Origin: Dreissena polymorpha
Lineage: Eukaryota; Mollusca; Bivalvia; Myida; Dreissenidae
Length of the DNA: 64,000 nt
Assembly (NCBI RefSeq): GCF_020536995.1
Contig: NC_068357.1
Coordinates: 57,465,140 to 57,529,139, forward strand
Direction of reading: 5' to 3'
Both the position numbers and the translations under genes were made by a program. Under the pieces are notes generated by a model that was given only the letters and a program-made list of their open reading frames with translations, did not search any database and was not told the origin of the DNA. Positions within the stretch are counted from its first letter, which is position 1. Each line of letters starts with the position of its first letter. This document shows, piece after piece, positions 36,973 to 46,289 of the stretch.

Positions 36973-37112
36973 TTACACGACTCGGCTTCTAAATGGCGTC
37001 GTCTGCTCGATTGATGTCACGTGATCTAGATCTCGATTCCGCCGCTCGAATTTCCGATAATTTCTATTGGTCTGATGGATGTTACCAATCTTTGTATATT
37101 GATAGGTCTTTG
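36973..37112 (-). repeat. Shared end/promoter-like repeat, copy b
   Basis: Bases 37064-37112 are identical over 49 bp to 55826-55874. Read on the minus strand the unit continues into GAATCGAGATCTAGATCACG and a TGACATCAA; copy a has the similar GAACGAGATTTAGTCACGTG. It points towards the minus-strand exon at 33.3 kb. Confidence 0.7.
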
Positions 37113-38221
37113 CATAAAACGACTTGTAATTTCCTTCGAAACAAAGAATTTGCATAATTAAAATATATGTTCGTAACCTGTTTTGTACTTTAAAATGTGT
37201 AATGTACACTGAATCGAAGTAAAATGTAGTTTTATTTAATTTAAGTTACCGTAATAGGCTATTTTAACAGAATAACCACCTTATGCATTGCTTCAAATCA
37301 AAATATTTCGATTTTAGCTCAAAATAAACTTAAAGGTTGCAACTACGCGCATTTGTTATTAGTTTGTTATTGAAAATAAGTACCTACCATTACTGGATGT
37401 TCCGTTCTCTAATCCATAAACACCAGAAAATATGGAACTCGCCTGATTAAGTAGTGTATTTACACCATGTTTTCGTAGTAAAACATATACCCGACGTCGT
37501 AGCGAAACGGACTACGCTTTGACCTCGTCAGCCCCCAGTGAAATCGTAGTTGCAATAATATCAACTCCCAGCTTTTGAGCAGCGAGTATGTACGTATCAA
37601 AGCTCAAATAATTCAGGAACAAGTTGAAGATGGAAGGCACTATTCAAAAATAAATTTAAATCAGTAAAGACAATTCTTAATAACTGTGTAAAAAGGGGTG
37701 TACACAAACAAGCTGCAGTTTATATGCATATCCTTTGGCTATATAATAAAACCTATTTACTTTAAGCACCATTTTCTTCTATATTATGTAATGTTCTGAA
37801 TTTTACAAACACCAGGTATATTGTCACCGACAACATGTGTTGCCGTTTTTAATTGGTCCATATTTCATAACAAATAATCTGATTGGTAAATACGATATAG
37901 GAAGTGGGCTGCAATCTAAAGGTAAACAATTTGAAGGTAAAATTTTATTTTTTGAATCTTCCTAAAATCGTAAATGTCATGTCATTCCTAGTAAATATTT
38001 ATAAAATAAAGGTATCTGTTATCATTTTACTTTTAATATCTACATGACTTAATTGTTCGTTTGGAGTTAATTTGAAGTAAATTAAATTGAATATGTAATT
38101 CGGATCATGACATTTCGGATACATAAATATATTTTTACATATGTACAGTGCCGAATGATATTGCCATGACAAGCAGCATTTTTTGTGTCTTACATATTAT
38201 ATGCTACAGGATATAGAGGAT
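37113..38221. other. Spacer, no feature seen
   Basis: No gene, RNA or repeat recognised. Because the PEX39-like gene starts with an acceptor at 39948, an untranslated 5' exon may lie in this stretch or the next, but it cannot be placed. Confidence 0.4.
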
Positions 38222-38364
38222 ATTTGTTCATGTCAGTGTAAGATCATTTGTTATTTCACTCTTGATCGTAGAAAATATATTTTCATGAGTGGCATTTATA
38301 AAAATATTCTTTTTCTATGATCAAGAATAAAATAACAAATGATCTTACGCTGAAATGAACAAAT
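38222..38364. repeat. Inverted repeat, about 65-bp arms
   Basis: ATTTGTTCATGTCAGTGTAA at 38222 pairs with TTACGCTGAAATGAACAAAT ending at 38364; the inner arms share CTATGATCAAG-type sequence with the foldback element at 26.6 kb. Confidence 0.8.
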
Positions 38365-38480
38365 TTTCCGTTTCTTTGATGCCCCTTTTTCAAGAAAATA
38401 ATTAACATCTGTTTCCCTTTCGCTGAAAAGTTACCCTTTCTCTGAGTTTCTCCTGTGGCGTGCCTCAATACATTTAAAAA

Positions 38481-38650
38481 CACAAAATGACGTCATTAGT
38501 GTGACAAAATGACGTCATTATACCAGCGAAATTCTCCAGTCAAACTCTTTTATAATGTTAATAAACGGTGAAAAAGCATAAAATAAAAAGAACATTTGTT
38601 GGATTTGGTGGAATGTCGATTTTAATTCACTTATGATCATAGAAAATAAA
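38481..38650. mobile_element. Foldback element, partial (copy 2)
   Basis: Matches 26491-26665: two ATGACGTCAT-like sites, CAAACTCTT, AATAAAAAGAA and ATTTGTTGGATTTGGTGGAA, then the arm start. The right arm is missing; an AT-rich TTTATGATAATC repeat follows. Confidence 0.75.
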
Positions 38651-39550
38651 TATATAATTATTTATGATAATCTAAAATTATTATTTATGATAATCTTTCA
38701 CCAGTGAAAAGAACAATTTGTTCTTTTCACTGCTGTTATTTCACTGCAGAAATGTCATATTTTATCATTAGGTATAAAAGAAAACATAATTCTACACAGC
38801 TGCAATTTATAAGCTTACTATAATTGTGTCACCATTATAATAATGTTGAATTGCTCATTAAGTTTTTGATATGTCATATCCAGAATCACCTTTATTGGAT
38901 AGGCATGTCAGGCAATTTTTAAGATAGACTTGTATCTGTTAATCTAAAATATAATATGCTCAAATATACTCATAAATCTTTATAATATCAGAATGTAAGC
39001 TACTAAAACAGTTTTCTTTTGAGACAGAGTTGTGGGGACTTTATTCTCAACTCTGTGTATGTAGTCCACTTTTATGTCCCAAGAACCAAGTTTATCCCCC
39101 ATGAATAAAAATAAAGAACACTACAAAAACGGTTTTGCTTTTTTCCTTCTTTAGCATGTGCCTTATTCAGGCTACTTCCCATAAAAGAATTTCTTTACAA
39201 TGATGCTATTTTCCCCAAATTTCATGCTCACTTTGGGAAATTTCTTCACCTTTTTTAGTTTTGTCGATAAATTTTCCCTCAAAATGGCAGGCAAGGTCCT
39301 TTCCCCAAATCAATAAACAATCCCTGATATTGTGGACAAATATTATTACCTTTAAAGATCTTTACATATTATTTCCATGTTGTTTTACTTTTTTACTTTT
39401 AGGATGTTTTCTTTTTTAAATTTAACCATCAATAACAATCTATATCTGATTTATGACAGAAATAATAACAAAAATTGAAGTAAGATATAAATAATGTAAC
39501 TTGTTACATATAAATTTAAAACCGCTGTAAAAAAACATGGTTGTGTCAGG
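38651..39550. other. Spacer, no feature seen
   Basis: Nothing supported. Confidence 0.5.
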
Positions 39551-39729
39551 TTAACTCTTTCAGTGCTGGAACCGAATTTTGAAGGCCTTTGCAAACAGTT
39601 TGGATCCAGACTGTTTGCTATTCTGATAGTATTCTTTGAAAAAAGTCGAAAAAATAATAATTTTATAAATTTAGCATAAGCAGACGACATTTTAGCAGAC
39701 GACAAATTTCCCAGCATGCAAAGGGTTAA
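39551..39729. mobile_element. TTAA-flanked MITE, family B (copy 1)
   Basis: TTAA at 39551 and 39726 bound ends CTCTTTCAGTGCTGG and CCAGCATGCAAAGGG, an inverted pair. CAAACAGTTTGGATCCAGAC lies in the centre. Related TTAA elements are at 44812-45036 and 52196-52401. Confidence 0.8.
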
Positions 39730-39960
39730 GGCAGTGGTTGGTACATGTGCCACATGGGTTCAATATTTGACAATATCAAGATTGTCCAAACACATGGAGG
39801 CTGAAGTCTTTGTCCAGAAACACTGAAGCATTACTTTTAACATTTAAATCTTTCCTGTGGTACTTTATCATGTAAACAATCTTGCTTTAGTATTGAGATT
39901 TTCTATGAAATAGTAGTTTCAATAATTAGTTTGTTTTGTTTCTGTCAGTGCCTTCAAGAC

Positions 39961-42900
39961 ATGGCAGGGCAAGTCCACGATCTAGAAGTCTGCGACAAAG
40001 AACTACATGAGAAGGAAGTTGAAGAGAGTGAAAGACATTTAGCAATAGTGCTGGAAGATATTTCATTTGAGAAACTTTTTCATTATGATTTTCTTAGGAA
40101 TTCAAAATTTATGCATGGCTGGAAAAATGTCAGAGAAAGTGTTAACAAAGAAAAATTAGTGGAATCGTTTATAAAAGCTCAGGTATTCTTCTATAATAGG
40201 TAAGTTCTATAATAGGTAAGTATTCACATTGTAAGTAAATTGAAATGTTATGTAATACACTATTACATGATGAACTATAATTAAAAGGTTAAATAACATT
40301 ATGAAAATAATATGTACATTTTGTATTATAGAATATGAACTGGGATGATTTGTTTATAAATGTGAATAATTTTGTTTGTATTCTGGAAGTATGTGTGTAA
40401 ACAGAAGCCTTGCCATTTTCATTCGTGTTAACATTGCTTAGCATGGTGCAAAGTTCAAATAGCAAGTGATGTGCATATTTCAGCAGAGAGTTGCAAGCAT
40501 GAACCAGGTCCTTAGGTCAAGGGTCAAGTTCACAATTATAAGTCAAAGGTCAAATTGAACATATTTTACATGTGCTTTCACTTAGCCCTGAACATAATTT
40601 TGTTATGGCTGGATTTTCAAATAGTTTGGAAGAAGTGATAAGCATGATGGGACAAAAAGGTGAAAGTAAACATATTGTCAAAGATAAAGTTTAAGAAATC
40701 AGTTATGAACACTTTGTCCTGAGCATAACTATGGCTAGCATCTATGGATTTTGAAATGTCTTGGCTTAATTTATTGTAAGCATGATCGGCTTGAGTGTGG
40801 TGCACAAGATCCAAGCACCCAAGTCTGAGGATAAGGTCATGATTCAAGGCTAAGGATCCAGGTAAAGAAGTTATTTAAGCACTTTTCCCAGAGCATACTT
40901 TTGTCCAGTATGCATGGATTTTTAAATGACTGGGCAGAAGTGTTTGACATGATGAGTCCGATGCTCCAGCTAGGATTTGAAAAGGGCATTTATTTTTATG
41001 TTATTAATAATAATTGTTAGAATATATTATTCCGATTATTATTAATCCATCCAAATAAAATGTCTATCATGAGTTATAAATTAATTACAATGAGATTTAT
41101 AAATTATCATCTGTCAAAAAAAGATAATATAAATAAAAGGGCAAGGCGGGGCCTCGGAAGAGCAGGGCTGGGCTTTGGAAGGGCAAGGCGGGGCGCCCTT
41201 CCATTTAGGCCTAGCTAGAGCACTAGAGTCACAGCGTCTTGCAAGAACCTGCAGGTCTCTAGGTCCAATGTCAAGGCCACAATTAAAGGGCGAATTAAGG
41301 TATTTTCAAATGACTTTCCAAAATCGTTTTAATAATTAGAAGGAATTTTATGCTCAGTTACAAAGATCATAGGTCCACAGTCAAGGTCATAATTCAAGTT
41401 CAAACGTCAAACTTATGCAACTACTATTTTCTACTTTTTCTACTTTGTCCAAATAATAAATATGCCAAGAATGGACGTAATTTCTAATAATTTATAAAAA
41501 AAACTATGAATAATATCTTCAAATAACTGTAAAAAAGTGATCTGCATGAAGAGAATGATGGTTGTGCAGGAAAAACAAAAAAGGGTCAAGATCATAATTT
41601 AAGGTCAAATTTCAAATAATCGAAATCAATTTAGAGACTTTGTCCAATCGTTTGCTGAAACCGAACTTTATTTGTGTGTGTATCTTTGTGACTATGGCCC
41701 TCTCTTGTTGTCATATAAGGTTATTATTATTCCATATCATTATTATTCCTTAATTGTAAATGAGCATGCTGATTTGCATTCAGTTTTAGATTATTTTTGC
41801 TATCTTTGATAGATCCATTCCTTTAAAAACTGCTGTTGTCTGTTTGCAGAGAAATTGAGCTAGTCAACTATGAACGTTATGTGAAGTGGTTGGCTGAGAA
41901 TAAAAGAGATGTAGAAAACACAGGTACTACTAGATATCAATCATGAGTCACGCTGTGGGGACATCGGGCCTAATGCATGTGCGTAAAGTGTTGTCCCAAA
42001 TAATCTGTACAGTCCTCACAAGGTTATCAGGGACGACAATTTGGGTTATAACTGGACTTTAGTAATGAAGAGATGTCCTGAAACCAAAACTACAATAAAA
42101 AGAGGACATTTTCATTCCCGAATAGCCTTTGCGGACTACTCAGGCTCATTGGGATGCTTTATGCACATGCATTAAGCCCTGTTTTCCCATAATGCAGCTC
42201 ATTATGTTAGTAATGTAAATTACAAGAGCAGCGTTTGTGTAACAAAATGCCCCCTACTGAAAATTTGAAGCCACACAGCAGGTATATACCAATGGAAAAC
42301 ATCTTGACAAAGTTACATTTTATTGATATTTGATACAGTTACAACCCTTGAACAGTATCGGAAAGTGTGTCGGAAAAATTCTGGACTTGTTATTTTTAAG
42401 AAAATTCCATATTCCTTTAATAAAAAATCAATGGACTGGATCAAACTTGATCATTCAGTCATGAATGTAGACTCACACATTAAAATCAGGTCCATATCTG
42501 CAAGCACTCTTGACCAGATGGAAACTATGGACCAGATGGAAACTCGAACTTGATATTTAAGTCATGTAAGAAGGCTCACATACAAAAAATCTGCTAAATA
42601 TCAGAAAGCGTTTATTAAAAAAACTCTGAAAAACAGTTACTATAGAGAACATTTCTTTGTCTAAGGCCCATAACTTCGCCCAAAATCAAAGGACCGGAAT
42701 GAAACTCACAGTTCATCTGTAAGTCATGTAGGTAGACTCACATACCAAAAATCAGCTGAATATATGAAAGCGTTGTTTTTTTAATCAGGAAAACGGTTAT
42801 TAAACAGAATAGTTTTAAATCACACTTCATCTTTAAGTCTTGTAGGTAGACTCACTTGTTGCAATAATTTAACTCTCAGCTTTATAACCCAAAGGGTTGC

Positions 42901-44029
42901 TGAGATGCCCTAGCAAAAATTAGCTAAGGCTCTGGGAGTTTGTTTATATGGACTAGTAGATTTACATACCAAAAATCAGCTAAATATCTTAAAGCTTTTC
43001 GGAAAAAATACCCCAAAACAGTTATTATAGAGAAAATTTCTTTGTTAAATGCCCATATCTTTGCCAAAAATCAATGGACCGGATCTCGCACTTCATCTGT
43101 GAGTCATGTAGGTAGACTCACACACCAAATATTAGGTCAATATCTGAAAGGGTTTAGGAAAAAAGTCCAGAAAATGGAATGCCTGATGGACAGTGCAACT
43201 GCTACTAGTATATGCCAACCTACCAGGGGCAGAAAAAGTACCAGAGTAGTAAATTGTAACAATTATAGCGACACTTGTGCTGAGACTTATCTAAGAATAA
43301 TAATAGGAACTAATATAAGCATATAGCTTAGATTAATAGTTTGCAAGCTAGCATCTAAAGTTGTCCTTTAAAGTGTGTCATAAATATTCTTTTGATATTT
43401 TTGAGTTGCTTCGTGCGAAAATATGTCTTATGTCATATGTGACCAGGGTTTCTCCAGACCAGCTTGCACAATCAATCAGCCTAGTCAGGAGCTATGATAT
43501 CCACTTTAACTTCATACAAGGCTTCGTGTTCTCATTGGTGGAAAGGGTTGCTCCGGACTAGACTCCACGGATGTGCAGCTATGCTCTCCGCCTGCTGCCT
43601 AAGACCTATTTACGCATGACATGGCTAATTTATACATTTATATTTCTTACATGTGCCTAATTGCTCATTTTATCATTAATTTAGCTATATACACACAGAA
43701 AAAAATGTTTTACCTAATTAGAATAATATAATTGCACCCACTCTATACTTGTGGATGCCTAACCCAGCTTAAACCGTATTTGATTTTCAGTTCTGTTCAA
43801 ATTGTGCACAGAAGAATCCCACCCTGAGACTTCAGCATCAAACAGTGAAGACCTAAGCAGTGAATTAGGAAATTATCCTCAGAGCTTCATGGAACTTGTT
43901 GAAATGATTCAAAGGGGTGAAAAACTGCCGAACACTGAAGATTTAGACATTGAACCTTTGAATATTGACCCAACCCCTGCCATTAGAGAACTGCCTTTAA
44001 AACCATGGGAAATAGAAAAACCAAGCTGA
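39961..44029 (+). CDS. PEX39/C6orf226-like KPWE-motif protein, 183 aa, three exons
   Basis: Coding exons are 39961-40199, 41850-41923 and 43791-44029, joined by GT-AG introns in matching phase and ending at TGA. The exon with the ATG begins at an acceptor (39948), so there is at least one untranslated upstream exon. Residues 1-104 are charged and helical (FEKLFHYDFLRNSKFMHGW, then IKAQVFFYNR), 110-135 are an acidic linker, and 136-178 match the pattern of the PEX39/C6orf226 KPWE domain: SFMELVEMIQRGEKLP, DPTP, and KPWE at 175-178. Known KPWE proteins help import PTS2 cargo into peroxisomes with PEX7, so the likely site is the cytosol or the peroxisome surface. The usual PG after the LP is PN here. 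Codons run clean with no breaks. It may be a host gene; if the 25-kb boundaries discussed below are real it would lie inside a transposon. The resemblance is from memory. Confidence 0.7.
40490..41670. repeat. Degenerate tandem repeat in intron 1 of the KPWE gene
   Basis: Units of roughly 190-230 bp built from AGGTCAAGGGTCAAGTTCACA, TTTGTCCTGAGCATAAC and GGATTTTCAAATAGTTTGG-like phrases recur at about 40.50, 40.69, 40.87, 41.23 and 41.40 kb. A GC-rich doublet GGGCAAGGCGGGGC lies at 41141 and 41183. Confidence 0.7.
41940..42200. mobile_element. Palindromic MITE, family A (copy 5)
   Basis: ATGCATGTGCGTAAAGTGTTG and the facing GCTTTATGCACATGCATTAA, with worn inner modules, in intron 2 of the KPWE gene just downstream of exon 2. 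Confidence 0.75.
42330..43190. repeat. Tandem repeat in intron 2, about 130-150-bp unit
   Basis: TGTAGGTAGACTCACATACC followed by AAAAATCAGCTGAATATC recurs in about five variably truncated copies, with ATCAATGGACCGGA between them. Frames of 76 and 128 codons here are repeat artefacts. Confidence 0.75.
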
Positions 44030-44811
44030 TGCATTTCATTAGCCAAAAAGCGGTGTTTTTACAATTTAAGTATAGGGTAAACACAGGTTTTTTATAAACT
44101 TAAAATTTGCTAAGCCAATTAGTACATATCCAGAAAACAAATTTGCATCTTTTGTTGCAGAAACAAAAATAAAATTGAAAATAAGGCAATATCCAAAGTT
44201 TGGCAAACTTGGTGATAAGATGTACATATATAAGTGTCAAATACAGAACTATTGGTCTTGTAGCTAAAGTTATCTATTCAAAAACTACTTTCGCACAGAC
44301 AAAGAGGAAATATTTTGACAAATGACATGCTGTTTCATTCCACACAAGTTTGAAATCCTTCAATGTATTATGAGGTTCAGAGACGTTCAGGGATGGACAG
44401 ATTGGTGGGATTATATGACAGAGGCAAACGCCCTTGATACAACAAAATGGGGTTCCATATACCCTTAATAATCTACAAGTACTTGTTCTGCCCCCACTTT
44501 CAGAGGGTGATTGGGGATTTGCTCATGTCTTTCTGCCCATATATCAGTCTGTTGGATGTTTTATTAACCTGTAACTCAAAAACTCTAGGAAAGGACTACA
44601 ACTTGCGCAGATTCTTATTTTGGTGTTGGTGTTTTAAACTTAACAGTAGTTGTGTTCCCTTTGTATGAAAAAAACATTGCAGCTTGTTTCATGTGTATCT
44701 AGTCTATCAAGTCTTGTTGATAGAGGGCTACAAATCAACAATACCAGTATGTAACCTAGAGCACCTCCATATTTTTGTTTGTTTTAATACAGGATTTTTT
44801 GTTAACCCTTT

Positions 44812-45036
44812 ACCACTAAGAAACGTATTTTGACGCATTTGTAGTCCCTTAGAAAGTTAAATTTAACTAAAGACCTTTCTAACTATATTCAAGTTTTAAA
44901 AGCTTCATTTCCAAACCTTAGATACTGATGAGCAGCAAACAGCATAAAACCTGAATAGATTGCAAGTTACTGGCAGGCTGTTCTGGTTTTATGCTGTTAG
45001 CCATGTTCACTTTGCTTCTGAGTGGGAAAGGATTAA
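44812..45036. mobile_element. TTAA-flanked MITE, family B (copy 2)
   Basis: TTAA at 44812 and 45033; ends CCCTTTACCACTAAG and TTCTGAGTGGGAAAGGA are an imperfect inverted pair. Confidence 0.7.
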
Positions 45037-45258
45037 CTTAAGTAACATATTAACCTGCATGTGAACTTTTGCAACTCATTTTGTTCAGATGTTCTTGATC
45101 AAAGTTATAGCCCTATTTAAAATAAAATGGGCACAGTTTATCGGATCATTTTAAAACTTAGTGATAATGCATGTGAGCATAATATTTCCACCAAATTTGA
45201 CCTGCAACCATCCAGCCCGCCAGATCATTTGTTCGCCTGAATTACGGGTCTTAAATCA

Positions 45259-45721
45259 TTAACAAGATGGCCCTAATTCGCTCACCTGAGAGGAGTCGGT
45301 TCATTCGATCTTTACCTAATGTCAAACTTGACCTAGATATTAACCAGACAAATATCCTGGTCAAGTTTCATCATTATTGATTATCGAACCAAAACTCTGG
45401 CGTAGGTGGTGTTTTTGTTTTTGTAAGATTTGAAATGGTGACCTATATTTTTAGTTGACCCCCCTTACCAAACATCAAACTTTGCTTACAAGGATTTTTT
45501 ATATTATAATGAAAATTTGGACAATCTAAGGGCAATAATTATGGCATTAATTATGTGATTTGCTCATCATCAAACCTGACTGAGATCTTTCAGCAACTTT
45601 GATAAAGAATGCTTGAGAAATGTGAATGCTAGAGTGTTTACAAACCAATGTGGACGAACGGACAGCGCACTAAGACCAATCCTAAAAACTCACCTGATCA
45701 ATCAGGTGAGCTAAAAAGTGT
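45259..45721. mobile_element. Non-autonomous element with CTCACCTGA ends
   Basis: Opens ACAAGATGGCCC..GCTCACCTGAGAGG and closes TCAGGTGAGCTAAAAAG, an inverted pair resembling the ends of the array at 16.4-17.9 kb. The middle has the GACGAACGGACAGCGCA type phrase seen near the end of such elements. Confidence 0.65.
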
Positions 45722-45834
45722 GTTTCACCGATCTGAGCCATTTTCCAACTTGTCCAAGAAATGACTAAAACCAATGTATTGACTAAGTTTCACGATGATT
45801 AGGCAAAATATGTGACTTCTATAGTGTTCGATCA

Positions 45835-45963
45835 CAAGGTTTCTCTCTATATAGTAACATTTTGAATGGTGAAAGGTCAAGGTCATCCTTCAAGGTCAAA
45901 GATATAGCTTCAAAGCGGCGCAAAAGGGGACATAGTGTTTCCGACAAACACATATCTTGTTTT
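45835..45963. mobile_element. Fragment of family C repeat
   Basis: GAATGGTGAAAGGTCAAGGTCATCC..CAAAGCGGC..CATAGTGTTTCCGACAAACACAT, the right half of the repeat seen complete at 47485-47770 and inverted at 50094-50313. Confidence 0.7.
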
Positions 45964-46289
45964 AAATATCATAGTAAAAAGTGTAGAATATTTATAATAA
46001 CATGTTATATTTTTGTTGTTGTTTTTTAACATAAGCAATTAATTTTTTATTTAACAGTTTAAATTTGAGTAAAGAATTTGTAGTAGAATGTACTAAGTAT
46101 ATGTTCATAAAAAACAGTATTAAATCATGGTTCACATTGACCATTCAATGGTGCTGATCCCAGATGTCCTTATTTTATGTTTATAGTTGGTATTCTGTTA
46201 TAAAAGAAGTGGATAATAACAATAATTTCTCTTCTGATAAGGTTTCTTCAGTTTCAGTTTTTGCTATATTAATTATTTTCTTACAACAG

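Larger units (their letters stand above)
44030..46289. other. Interval between the KPWE gene and the transposase exons
   Basis: Contains the MITEs and repeats listed separately at 44812, 45259 and 45835. The 5' exon(s) of the transposase should lie here or further upstream, but none could be identified; a 73-codon frame at 44447 has no splice support. Confidence 0.4.

Noticed and set aside
42940-43326. 128-codon frame in intron 2 of the KPWE gene
   Set aside because: It translates the 130-150-bp tandem repeat.
46193-46243. Possible exon WYSVIKEVDNNNNFSSDK just before the transposase exon, resembling a THAP helix
   Set aside because: The acceptor and donor are weak, the cysteines and HF of a THAP domain are missing, and the phase to 46290 was not shown to fit.
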